A DNA stretch of 64,000 nt, from the NCBI GenBank assembly GCA_963667435.1, contig OY763414.1, forward strand, positions 2,232,001 through 2,296,000, in the 5' to 3' direction. This document shows positions 8,182-16,003 of this stretch, piece after piece. Position 1 is the stretch's first letter; every line of letters starts with the position of its first letter. The notes beneath the pieces were generated by a model. It was not told the origin of the DNA. It worked only from the letters and a program-made list of their open reading frames with translations, and ran no database searches. The stretch is from Marispirochaeta sp963667435 (GTDB taxonomy: Bacteria > Spirochaetota > Spirochaetia > JC444 > Marispirochaetaceae). The position numbers and the translations under genes were made by a program.

Positions 8182-9579
8182 TTAATCTTCCATAGCAGCC
8201 ATAAGGGCGCCAAGTTTTTCTATTGTTTCCTGATACTCCCGTTCCGGGGTTGAATCGTAAACGATGCCGGCACCAGCCTGAAGGGTAATAGTTTCTCCCT
8301 TTTGCAGAGCGCTTCTTATGGTTATGCAGGTATCCATCTGTCCGTCTGGTTCAAAATACCCCACAAGGCCTGCGTAAAATCCGCGCCGTTCTGGTTCTAT
8401 GGAATCGATAATCTCCATAGCTCTTATTTTAGGCGCTCCGGAGACAGTTCCTGCAGGAAACGTAGCCCGAATTACTGCGGCGGTTTTTTTTCCTTCAAGC
8501 TTCCCTCTAACCCGTGAAACAAGGTGCATAACATGGGAATAACGCTCCACATCCATAAACTCCATCACTTCTACAGAGCCTGCCTCACAGACCCTTCCAA
8601 GGTCGTTACGGGCAAGATCTACCAGCATCAGGTGCTCTGCCTGTTCTTTTTCATCATTTCGCAGCTCTTCTTCCAGTCTGCGGTCTTCTTCCTCAGTTTT
8701 TCCCCGCCTGCGGGTTCCCGCTATAGGGTGTATCTCCGCATATCCATCCTTCACCTTTACATGGACCTCGGGGGAGGAACCGAAAATGGAATATTCACCA
8801 AAATCCAGGTAAAACAGGTATGGAGAAGGATTGGCAGCACGAAGATGTCTGTATGCTTCCAGGGGGCTTATGGTGGTGCGTAAGGTTATTCTTCGCGAAA
8901 GAACACCCTGCACAATATCACCGGCAATAATATGTTCCCGTACTTTCTCAACGCCTTTCATATATGCCTGACGTTCCTCTTCCGAGTCACTAATCTCTGC
9001 GGCATATCCTTTTTCCGGTTCCTCCATGTAGGTAAAATCCAGATTCCCCAACTGTTTTTCAGCTTCGCTTATCAGAGCCTCAAGATCTGCAGGAGACTCC
9101 TCATAATCCAGGGCAATGAGATAGATCAAATCGGTGTAGTGATCACACACAACAAAAAGATTCCCGAATATGAAACACGCATCCGGTAATGAATCCTTCT
9201 GCTTTTCAGAAAACTTTATGTCGTCGCAAAAACGGGCAAACTCATAGGAGAGATAGCCCACACCACCTGCCGGAAAAGGCAGTCCCATGGCCAGTGGTTT
9301 ATGCTGATCTGCAAAATAATTAAGTACATCGAGAATATCTCTTGCACCACTTTTTATACGCTTATATCTTCCGTTTTTCTGCAGAATTATATCCTTATCC
9401 TGCTGCATAAGACGAAAAGCCTCCTTCACCAGCAGAATGGAAAACCTCTCCTTCCCTTTTTCAAAAGAAGAAGATTCAAGCAGCACTGAAGCACCGAGCT
9501 TTCGTGCAAGAGAATAGGGAGTGAATTTATCCCCCGAAACCGCTTTTATAAGAACTCTTTCGCTATGCGTCTTATGCAT
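8182..9579 (-). CDS. trpE: Anthranilate synthase component I
   Basis: It converts chorismate to anthranilate with ammonia from TrpG. The chorismate-binding domain fills the C-terminal half, with the signatures HLMLVDLARNDLGR, AGTVSGAPKIRAMEII and CITIRSA. At 465 aa it is of normal length. An in-frame TTG 15 bp upstream is possible, but I start at the ATG giving MHKTHSER, which has GAGG at 6-nt spacing. It is the first gene of the trp operon and the likely target of tryptophan feedback inhibition. The leader is under 60 nt, with no room for a leader-peptide attenuator. Confidence 0.94.
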   Translation of the reverse strand: MHKTHSERVLIKAVSGDKFTPYSLARKLGASVLLESSSFEKGKERFSILLVKEAFRLMQQDKDIILQKNGRYKRIKSGARDILDVLNYFADQHKPLAMGLPFPAGGVGYLSYEFARFCDDIKFSEKQKDSLPDACFIFGNLFVVCDHYTDLIYLIALDYEESPADLEALISEAEKQLGNLDFTYMEEPEKGYAAEISDSEEERQAYMKGVEKVREHIIAGDIVQGVLSRRITLRTTISPLEAYRHLRAANPSPYLFYLDFGEYSIFGSSPEVHVKVKDGYAEIHPIAGTRRRGKTEEEDRRLEEELRNDEKEQAEHLMLVDLARNDLGRVCEAGSVEVMEFMDVERYSHVMHLVSRVRGKLEGKKTAAVIRATFPAGTVSGAPKIRAMEIIDSIEPERRGFYAGLVGYFEPDGQMDTCITIRSALQKGETITLQAGAGIVYDSTPEREYQETIEKLGALMAAMED

Positions 9580-9598
9580 ATGTATCCTCGGCAAATAC

Positions 9599-9668
9599 GT
9601 TTCTACGGATAGTATCGTTACTACTAAAAGAAACTACACTGTTTCTTACTGTACTGTCAAGTAGAAAC
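9599..9668 (-). promoter_or_regulatory. trp operon promoter with nested inverted repeats
   Basis: On the minus strand a perfect -35 TTGACA (9655-9660) has a weak -10 candidate 17-18 nt on (9631-9637). Around it lie GTTTCTAC (9599-9606) with GTAGAAAC (9661-9668) as a perfect inverted pair, and AAGAAAC (9628-9634) with GTTTCTT (9641-9647) as a second pair. The repeated half-site GTTTCTWAC overlaps the promoter, as a repressor operator would. The regulator is not identified; the sites do not match the enteric TrpR consensus. Confidence 0.55.
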
Positions 9669-9738
9669 ACTTTTTTTGCTTTTATCCTCTGGTATTTTTA
9701 TATTGAATTTGGAGAGTTCAATTAAACGGGGGAGAAAA

Positions 9739-10479
9739 ATGAAGAGAGTATTTATTTGGCTGTTTCTTGTTTTCCTGCTTTCGGGATGGTCAGGAACACT
9801 TGCTGGTGAGGAATCTACGCTGCAAAGTTCTTCTTACAACATTGACGGATGGAAAATCCGCTACGCATCACCCAGTTACGGTATTTCTGTCATGCTACTC
9901 AATGTTACCGCCGACGGTTTGGATGAAACTGTGGCAGTCCCTGGTTTTGATTTTCGTATTCTCAATGGCATGAATGTATCCAAACGCGGAGGTTTTTACA
10001 CAGGGTACGAAGTTGGTGCAACGATTTACGTGATGAGTGAATCAGATTCTTTCTATGTAAACGACCTGAATGGTACAGGGGGGAATATTCACCTGTCAGA
10101 TTTTTTTGCCGGATCTGTATATATAATGCAGAAATACGGGTACCGTCTGGACCTTGGAGTTAAGGCAGGGGGTTTAAGCATCGGTACAGAAGTAGGCATT
10201 GGTGTCCAGGTAGGTGGTGGTTCCTACGACGTATACGACGAGGCCGAATCAGATGAGGACGGCAGCGGTGAGACAGATAACCCCTTTGGTATGCTCATGG
10301 AGCTATCATTAGAAGGCACCCTTAGAATCGGCCAGAACAGCCGGCTTTTTGCCGGGCTTGGTACCGATCTAAGTAATCCAATGTTTGATGCAGTTTCAGG
10401 TTCCAGTTCTTCGAATCTTGATATCGAACAGGCGCCAATTCGGCCTTTCCTGAGGGCCGGGTTCAGCATGAACTACTGA
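9739..10479 (+). CDS. Exported outer-membrane beta-barrel-like protein
   Basis: A 246-aa protein with an N-terminal signal peptide (KR, then about 15 hydrophobic residues, cleavage after about residue 23 near TLAGEE). The rest alternates polar and aromatic/hydrophobic residues in short strands rich in Gly and Tyr and ends with an aromatic residue (FSMNY), as expected for an outer-membrane barrel. A Glu/Asp-rich loop lies near residues 165-180. The start is the ATG after GGGGGAG; an in-frame upstream ATG would give a poor N-terminus. It is divergent from trpE. The family is not recognised. Confidence 0.7.
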   Translation: MKRVFIWLFLVFLLSGWSGTLAGEESTLQSSSYNIDGWKIRYASPSYGISVMLLNVTADGLDETVAVPGFDFRILNGMNVSKRGGFYTGYEVGATIYVMSESDSFYVNDLNGTGGNIHLSDFFAGSVYIMQKYGYRLDLGVKAGGLSIGTEVGIGVQVGGGSYDVYDEAESDEDGSGETDNPFGMLMELSLEGTLRIGQNSRLFAGLGTDLSNPMFDAVSGSSSSNLDIEQAPIRPFLRAGFSMNY

Positions 10480-10487
10480 TACAGAAT

Positions 10488-10521
10488 ATGCAGGAGTACC
10501 GTTATGTCGGGACTCCTGCAT
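10488..10521. terminator. Hairpin between convergent genes
   Basis: A 10-bp perfect inverted repeat (ATGCAGGAGT at 10488-10497 and its complement at 10512-10521) lies between the convergent membrane-protein gene and ssb. There is no strong T-run on either side, so a role as bidirectional terminator is only likely. Confidence 0.4.
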
Positions 10522-10535
10522 AATGCAATTTCAGA

Positions 10536-10937
10536 TCAAAATACCTCAGCCATATCCTGCTGATTATCTTCTGCTCCTTCAGGCTGCTCCTCATCCTTAT
10601 CGTTACCACTGAATTGAGGCTTGAACTCAACCTTATCAGCAACAATCTTCACTTTGTTCTGAACCTTACCGTCTTTATCCTCCCAGCGGTCTTGTTTCAA
10701 CCGCCCTTTAATGCGTACACCCCGACCCTTTTTGAGGTTTTCTGCACACCTTTTGGCTGTGTCGGACCAGGTCTCAATGTCGAAAAAAGAAACTTCCTGC
10801 TTGTTTTCGTCTTCCTGACGGTAATATCTGTTTGAGGCAACAGAAAATGAGCAGACCGGGGTACCCTTGGGGGTCTCTTTAAGCTGCGGATCACGGACCA
10901 GATTCCCGTCAATCATGATGTCGTTTAAGGGATTCAT
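10536..10937 (-). CDS. ssb: Single-stranded DNA-binding protein
   Basis: A 133-aa SSB with the OB-fold at residues 5-105: GNLVRDPQL near the start, SVASNRY, then FFDIETW and KGRGVRIKGRLK. It coats single-stranded DNA in replication and repair. The C-terminal tail is acidic but ends MAEVF rather than the DDDIPF type, so partner binding through the tail may differ. It stands alone, not between rpsF and rpsR, so it could be a second copy. AGGAGG precedes the ATG. An IS256 element begins 160 bp upstream, probably beyond its promoter. Confidence 0.92.
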   Translation of the reverse strand: MNPLNDIMIDGNLVRDPQLKETPKGTPVCSFSVASNRYYRQEDENKQEVSFFDIETWSDTAKRCAENLKKGRGVRIKGRLKQDRWEDKDGKVQNKVKIVADKVEFKPQFSGNDKDEEQPEGAEDNQQDMAEVF

Positions 10938-11088
10938 GTTTTTCCTCCTGGAAATTTAAAGTTTTTGCGCTGCGCTTTATAGGAAGAAACTGCGAAAGAG
11001 AAAAGTTGATTTTGATTTGACAAAAATTTTTTGAAAAAAGTTGTTTTTCCTCATCACAAAGGTCTCAGCGAGCTCTGAAAGAGAATCG

Positions 11089-11096
11089 TCCAGATT
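11089..11096. repeat. Left target-site duplication of the IS256-family element
   Basis: TCCAGATT here is repeated exactly at 12436-12443, directly flanking the element on both sides. Eight bp is the usual duplication length for IS256-family insertion. Confidence 0.9.
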
Positions 11097-12435
11097 GGTA
11101 GTGTCAATAATCTTGCGCAAATTCTTTTTGCCTCAATCTGAAGAATTTACTTAAGAGACTTGATCCTCCCGATCGTAATCAATCAGCAGATCCATATTCA
11201 GATACTTCCGTTCACTCCATGTCGAACCGGAGATGTGACGCAGCCGGGCCGCGACCAGCATCAGGGCAGATTCTCCATCGGGAAAGGAACCGATGACTCT
11301 GGTCCTCCTTCTAATTTCTCGCATGATTCTTTCAAGACCATTATTAGTCCTGATTCTTTTCCAATGCTCAACCGGGAAGTTATAATACGAAAAGGTTTCG
11401 ATTGATCCATCCCGAACCAGAGCAGCCGCTTTATGCAGTTTCATATCTGTGAGCTTCTGGGCAATGAGATCTTTTTTTCGGATGGCTTCTTCTTTATTCT
11501 CTTGAGCATGTATTGCTTTCAGCATTGTCGCGACTTCTTTTACTTTACCGTGAGGAACAAAACTGAATACGTTTCGGTAGAAATGGACCACACAGCGCTG
11601 CCAGCGAGCCTCTGGATAAAACTCTGGTATTGACTCGACCAGACCTAAGGATTTGTCGGAGATGAACATGGCGACAGTCTCCAGACCTCGCTCCTTGAGA
11701 TACCGTAGGAACCGTTGCCTGCTATCCTTATCTTCCTTGGTCCCTTCGGCAACCCCGATAATCTCCCGAAACCCTTCCTCATTGACGCCTATCGCAACCA
11801 GAACTGAGACATTGCGCACTTCACCAGCCCAGGAACGCTTCATCCATATCCCGTCGAGATACACATAGGCGTAATGACTCTTAAGCGGCATGTTTCGCCA
11901 CTTCTCGATCTCTTCGTATATTTTCTTGTTGAGATTACTGATCGTTCCCGGTGACACCTTTGCTCCCCAGAGTGCTTCGGTGATGTCTTCGACTCTCCGT
12001 ACGGACACTCCTGCTAAGTACATTTCTACCATCGCTTCTTCAACGGAAATCTCCCGACGTTTGTATCGTTCGATAATGGCTGTTTCGAAGGTTACCTTTT
12101 TTAGCTTTGGCATCTGAAGGGTTACTTCGCCAGCCTTGGTCAACAGCTTTCGGTCATAATGACCGGCACGATATCCCTTCCGTTCAGCGCTTCTTTCGTG
12201 TTTCTGTGCATTGAGTAGTTGCTCGGCTTCAGCTTCTAACATAGCATTCAACGTCTCTTCGACAGTTTCCCGTACAAATTCCCCCAAATGGTTTTTAACT
12301 TCTTCTTCATTTATCTCGATAATCTTACTGTTCATATAGTCCTCTTTCTGACTTGGTTTTGGTGGTACTTAATCAATCGTCAGATTGAGGACTTTCTTAT
12401 CTCATTTTAATTTGCACAAGTTATTATACGTTATC
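11097..12435 (-). mobile_element. IS256-family insertion sequence, complete (1339 bp)
   Basis: The element holds one transposase gene and has imperfect terminal inverted repeats. The left end begins GGTAGTGTCAATAAT and the right end, read inward, GATAACGTATAATAA; both continue CTTGYGCAAATT, giving about 17 matches in 27 positions. It is flanked by the 8-bp duplication TCCAGATT. Intact ends, intact transposase and identical duplications indicate a fairly recent insertion. It separates ssb from the sequence that once led to the small coiled-coil gene at 14795. Confidence 0.92.
11151..12335 (-). CDS. IS256-family (mutator-type) transposase
   Basis: A 394-aa transposase, full length for the family. 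An N-terminal DNA-binding region is followed by the DDE core: YVYLDGIWMK (first Asp, about residue 160), FISDKSLGL (second Asp, about 228) and the Glu in NNGLERIMREIRRRTR (about 343). It has the family signature around RWQRCVVHFYRN. No stops or frameshifts are seen, so it is probably active. Confidence 0.95.
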   Translation of the reverse strand: MNSKIIEINEEEVKNHLGEFVRETVEETLNAMLEAEAEQLLNAQKHERSAERKGYRAGHYDRKLLTKAGEVTLQMPKLKKVTFETAIIERYKRREISVEEAMVEMYLAGVSVRRVEDITEALWGAKVSPGTISNLNKKIYEEIEKWRNMPLKSHYAYVYLDGIWMKRSWAGEVRNVSVLVAIGVNEEGFREIIGVAEGTKEDKDSRQRFLRYLKERGLETVAMFISDKSLGLVESIPEFYPEARWQRCVVHFYRNVFSFVPHGKVKEVATMLKAIHAQENKEEAIRKKDLIAQKLTDMKLHKAAALVRDGSIETFSYYNFPVEHWKRIRTNNGLERIMREIRRRTRVIGSFPDGESALMLVAARLRHISGSTWSERKYLNMDLLIDYDREDQVS

Positions 12436-12443
12436 TCCAGATT
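12436..12443. repeat. Right target-site duplication of the IS256-family element
   Basis: An exact copy of TCCAGATT at 11089-11096. The 174 bp between here and the IS21 element (12444-12617) hold no supported gene. Confidence 0.9.
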
Positions 12444-12745
12444 ACTATAAGGCAAAAAAACCTTTCGCATTTCATAAATATTCTTTCAGCCATATTACTA
12501 CGTTGCGAACGTGGGATCTCTCATGTTTTGTCAGAGCACATTTTCCATGAAGCAAAAACGAAACCTGTTGGTATTCATAAGTAGAAATGTTACTGCAAAG
12601 AGAGTTTTATATATTGCTGTCGCCACCGGTGCTAAATTGCAGGAAATCACCGGAATGAAATTGCAGACTCCGGCTTGAAAAAAAGGGCAGTACTGCCTTG
12701 TAATGGTTGTGACCAAACAATCAACAACAAGGAGCACGCCCTACA

Positions 12746-13993
12746 ATGCTGGAGTTACTTATGCATGAAGCACAAATGTTGAAAAGACAGGGCAAAAGAA
12801 TCCAAGATATTGCCGAGGTTCTGGGGAAGAGTGAGCGCATGGTTCATTACTACCTTTCAGAGCCCTCCCGACCACGAAAAACCCGGGAGTATTCGAGCAA
12901 GCTCGACCCGTTCAAACCCTACATTGATACTATACTCGAGGATGATCCTTCGTTCAATCGGGAAGTTCTTCTCCGTAATTTGAGAAAACAAAAATACACC
13001 GGCGGCGTCACAATCCTCAGGGACTATGCCGCAAAGAAAGCAGCCGAGATCACCCGGAAGGCTGTTATTCGCTTTGAAACAGAGCCGGGGTTCCAGGCAC
13101 AGGTTGACTGGAAGGAGTTAGGGAACCGCCTGGTCGAAGAGAGATGGCAGAAGCTCTACGCATTTGTAATGGTCTTCGGTTATTCGCGCAAACCGTTTGT
13201 CATACACACCACCAGCATGAATCAGGCCACTGTGCTGATGTGCCATGTTCTGGCTTTTCAGTACTTTGGCGGAGTCCCTCAGGAAATCCTATACGACAAC
13301 ATGAAGACTGCATTTATCTACTCAACCGCTGATCAAAAGTGGGTGCCGAACAAGCATCTTCTCTCTCTGGCTCGTCATTACGGTTTTACTCCTCGACGTT
13401 GTCAGGTCCGGCGGCCCCAGACAAAAGGCAAGGTGGAGCGATTTATTCACTTCTATGAGAACAATTTCTGGATTGAGCACAAAGCATTCCCTGTTGTGCT
13501 GGACGAGCTGAACGAAGCAGTGCTGCATTGGTCCGACACTATCTGCCAGAAGAAGGTTGGTGGTCTGAATGAAACTCGACATGAGAGATTTGCCCATGAG
13601 AAATCATTCCTTATCCCATTACCAAAGCAGGCCTTCGATTGCCGTCAGACTATCCCTGTGCGTGTTTCCGGGGAGTCCCTGATCCGGGTGAAAAACAACT
13701 GGTACAGCGTTCCCCCGCAGTATATCGGCGAGCAGCTTACTGTCCGTATTGATCCTCTAACCCATCAGGCTGAAGTCTCTGCAGGTGAGTTCCTCGTCCG
13801 TATGTTCAACGTTAATCATGAGGAACGGAACAGACGGGACTACCTGCCTGAACATACCCAGGCACTCAGGGCTCTTTGGCAGAGACAGTACAGTATTCCA
13901 AAGCCGAGAAGGCGGGTTATTCCTAAATTAAACGTAGATGTGCGCTCTCCCAAGCTGTACGAAAAACTGTTCTCTATCGGAGCAGCCTCATGA
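12746..13993 (+). CDS. istA: IS21-family transposase IstA
   Basis: A 415-aa transposase. An N-terminal helix-turn-helix (residues about 14-35, IQDIAEVLGKSERMV) is followed by the retroviral-integrase-like core with FQAQVDWKE (Asp), ILYDNMKTA (Asp) and KGKVERFIHFYE (Glu). The C-terminal domain is the Mu-transposase-like beta region. Length is normal and there are no internal stops. Its stop overlaps the istB start by 4 bp. GGAG lies upstream of the ATG. Confidence 0.95.
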   Translation: MLELLMHEAQMLKRQGKRIQDIAEVLGKSERMVHYYLSEPSRPRKTREYSSKLDPFKPYIDTILEDDPSFNREVLLRNLRKQKYTGGVTILRDYAAKKAAEITRKAVIRFETEPGFQAQVDWKELGNRLVEERWQKLYAFVMVFGYSRKPFVIHTTSMNQATVLMCHVLAFQYFGGVPQEILYDNMKTAFIYSTADQKWVPNKHLLSLARHYGFTPRRCQVRRPQTKGKVERFIHFYENNFWIEHKAFPVVLDELNEAVLHWSDTICQKKVGGLNETRHERFAHEKSFLIPLPKQAFDCRQTIPVRVSGESLIRVKNNWYSVPPQYIGEQLTVRIDPLTHQAEVSAGEFLVRMFNVNHEERNRRDYLPEHTQALRALWQRQYSIPKPRRRVIPKLNVDVRSPKLYEKLFSIGAAS

Positions 13994-14751
13994 ATGAACG
14001 GCAAGAAATGATTACATCCCGTATGGAAGAGCTGGGACTGAGCTTCATGGCTGCAGGCCTGGACAGTTTTCTTTCAAGCCAGGTAAACCAGGATGCACCA
14101 CTCATTGAAGCCATCGGGGAACTTATCGACCTGGAGCTTATCCCGCGTAAAGAACGGATGGCTAAGACGCGGCTCAAGGTCTCAGGAATCCCACACAGTA
14201 AAACCCTGGACGAGTTCGACCTTTCCTGGCCAAAGGGTGGTCTTCCCCGGAAGCAGTTCAACGAGCTGTCTAATCTGGCCTTTATCGAGCGTAAGAAAAA
14301 TATCATACTCCTCGGTCCCAGCGGCCTGGGAAAAACACACCTTATGACGGCCCTGGGCCAGAAGGCCTGTTTAAATGGCTATACCGCATACTTCATCAGC
14401 TGTCTTGATCTCCTGGAACGTCTTCAGCGTTCACGGGACCAGGGACGTTTGAAGAACAAGCTGACATGGTTCGGAAAACCACATGTTCTACTGATAGATG
14501 AAGTCGGCTACGAGAACCTCAATTCAGAGCAGGCTGCTTTGTTTTTCCAGCTCATCAATACCCGATATGAGCGTGGATCTATCATCCTCACTTCAAACAA
14601 AACTTTTGGAAAGTGGGGCGAGATTATGGCTGATGATGCGGTTGCAACTGCCACGTTGGACAGGCTACTGCATCATTCCCATGTTGTTAGCTTGAAAGGC
14701 GATTCGTATCGCATGAAAGACAGAATGAAAATTGGAGCCGTTGGCTTCTAA
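13990..14751 (+). CDS. istB: IS21-family transposition ATPase IstB
   Basis: A 253-aa AAA+ ATPase that acts with IstA in target choice and strand transfer. Walker A is GPSGLGKTH (about residues 106-114) and Walker B is VLLIDEVGY (about 164-172); the DnaC-like arginine region SIILTSNK is present. Start and istA stop overlap as ATGA. The gene ends 42 bp before the IS right end. Confidence 0.95.
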   Translation: MNERQEMITSRMEELGLSFMAAGLDSFLSSQVNQDAPLIEAIGELIDLELIPRKERMAKTRLKVSGIPHSKTLDEFDLSWPKGGLPRKQFNELSNLAFIERKKNIILLGPSGLGKTHLMTALGQKACLNGYTAYFISCLDLLERLQRSRDQGRLKNKLTWFGKPHVLLIDEVGYENLNSEQAALFFQLINTRYERGSIILTSNKTFGKWGEIMADDAVATATLDRLLHHSHVVSLKGDSYRMKDRMKIGAVGF

Positions 14752-14794
14752 AAATTTTTGCCGGAAGTCTGCAATTTCATTCCGGCGTTGACAT

Positions 14795-15115
14795 ATGGCA
14801 CATATTTATATGGAAATCGAACAAAAAGAACTACTGCAAATTGGTGATTATACCCGTATTCATATCCCTGAATGTTTCCCTTTGGTTAATACGGAACAAC
14901 AGATAAACCTGGTAGAACGTATTGTCCGGGTTGAGGAAGAATTGAAGCCCCAGCTGGACTTGATGAAACAGGGCTTCGAGACAATGAAGAAATGCTTTGC
15001 TTAGTCAACAAACGATTTTTGGATATGAACAATCGATTTATCAGTCTTCAGTGGAGTATGGGACTCGGATTTACCCTTATTGCGGGTTTAATGGCCGTAT
15101 TTAATTACTTTTAGC
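14795..15115 (+). pseudogene. Bdr-like coiled-coil membrane protein gene, promoter cut by IS21 and frameshifted
   Basis: The first frame (14795-15004) encodes 69 aa closely similar to the intact protein at 18690 (shared IGDY, INLVERIVRVEEELK, LMKQGFE) and stops after MKKCFA. From 15004 another frame continues the homology: VNKRF, then LQWSMGLGFTLIAGLMAVFN and a stop at 15113-15115. A frameshift near 15000 therefore separates the coiled coil from its membrane anchor. The ATG is one base from the IS21 right end, so its ribosome-binding site now lies 2.2 kb away. The second frame has an extra KRFLDMNNRF repeat compared with the paralogue. Confidence 0.75.
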
Positions 15116-15140
15116 TTTCGCTTTCACAAACAGAAATCCT

Positions 15141-15234
15141 TTCTCAGGGGAGCACTGAGGACTCAGAGAGGAATCTCGTTGGCAAAATCTTATCATTTTT
15201 TCTCAGCGATCTCTGCTTCTCTGTGAGAGAATTA
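15141..15234. repeat. Dispersed hairpin-type repeat, copy 2
   Basis: The tract is rich in CTCAG/CTCTG words: TTTCTCAGGGG at its left and TCTCAGCGATCTCTG then CTCTGTGAGAGAAT at its right, loosely inverted. The right arm is close to 11063-11086 (TCTCAGCGAGCTCTG...AGAGAAT), and its CTCTGTGAGAG end recurs at 18596. It follows the Bdr-like pseudogene; no coding potential. Confidence 0.5.
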
Positions 15235-15271
15235 ATGGGCACTCTCACAAAGGCCTTTGCAACAAAGAATA

Positions 15272-15889
15272 TTACAACCTTGTAAAAGAGTAGGTAAACT
15301 CATAAATATCCGGTTTAAACCCTTCTCCCACAATAGGTAAAAGCATTATCATATCACCGTATTTCGGAACTTTAGCCAGAAAAACAACATACCCCCGCTT
15401 TAAGCCATCAGCTGGAACATTTACAGTTCGGGGAAGTAGGGTTGTTTTCATTATTCTATTCATTGCACCCTTTTCATTGCTTTTTATATCGTCCTGCTGA
15501 TCCCAGTATTGTTTAATCTGAAACTCATTTTTTGCATAATATGATCCTGCGCCAATCTTTAATTCCAGGTCGGTAAGCTCAAAGCGTATTCCCTTGTCAG
15601 TCTTGTTCTTCATAGTCAATTCAAAAACCACATATTCTCTTTGATCGAAAACCCCGGGATCTCTGACAAAAGGACTGGGAATACGACCACTCTTATGCTG
15701 AAGCTCCTCGGATGGGACCACACGTACCTGAATGTTATACTTCTCGTCCTGAACTGCTTCCGTCAATTTCTCAAAGCGTGGCGATTCATATGTCGTACAA
15801 CCGCTAAGAGAAATTAGCAGCAAGACGACAGCTGCACTGCACAGCTGCATAATTATTTTAGTATGCAGAAATTTCATAGCCGTTCTCAT
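15272..15889 (-). CDS. Exported lipoprotein of unknown function
   Basis: A 205-aa protein. The signal peptide (about residues 13-29) ends in the lipobox LSGC, so Cys30 or thereabouts would be lipidated. The mature part looks like one beta-rich domain with the segment YVVFELTMKNKTDKGIRFELTDLELKIG split across residues 95-125, resembling extracellular Ig-like folds. The start is the ATG giving MRTAMK, with GGAGG 6 nt upstream; an in-frame upstream ATG lacks a ribosome-binding site. Function not recognised. Confidence 0.7.
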   Translation of the reverse strand: MRTAMKFLHTKIIMQLCSAAVVLLLISLSGCTTYESPRFEKLTEAVQDEKYNIQVRVVPSEELQHKSGRIPSPFVRDPGVFDQREYVVFELTMKNKTDKGIRFELTDLELKIGAGSYYAKNEFQIKQYWDQQDDIKSNEKGAMNRIMKTTLLPRTVNVPADGLKRGYVVFLAKVPKYGDMIMLLPIVGEGFKPDIYEFTYSFTRL

Positions 15890-15942
15890 GATGCCTCCAT
15901 AGATCCAAAACCATAAAACACAATACAACTACTTTATACATT

Positions 15943-15972
15943 AAAAAAAAGGCCGTCCAGATGGACGGCCTC
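15943..15972 (-). terminator. Rho-independent terminator of the porin-like gene
   Basis: A perfect GGCCGTCC/GGACGGCC stem (15952-15959 and 15964-15971) with a 4-nt loop is followed on the minus strand by eight T residues (15944-15951). It lies 32 bp past the stop of the 16004 gene. Confidence 0.9.
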
Positions 15973-16003
15973 AAACATTCATTAAAAGATTGAAATAAAC
16001 AAC

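Larger units (their letters stand above)
12618..14793 (+). mobile_element. IS21-family insertion sequence, complete (about 2176 bp)
   Basis: The element carries istA and istB and is bounded by TGTC...GACA ends. Read inward, the left end TGTCGCCACCGG and right end TGTCAACGCCGG match at the tip and at CCGG, then share AAATTGCAG. The left end contains a second copy of the repeat (CACCGGAATGAAATTGCAGAC, 12650-12670 area), matching the right-end copy; multiple terminal repeats are typical of IS21. I could not find a clear target duplication. The right end lies one base before the ATG of the small gene at 14795. Confidence 0.88.

Noticed and set aside
9580..9640. Possible tryptophan attenuator leader before trpE
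   Set aside because: The leader is under 60 nt, with no Trp-rich peptide and no alternative terminator hairpin.
12436..14800. Target-site duplication for the IS21 element
   Set aside because: The flanks (…TATATTGC and TATGGCAC…) share no convincing direct repeat, so none is claimed.
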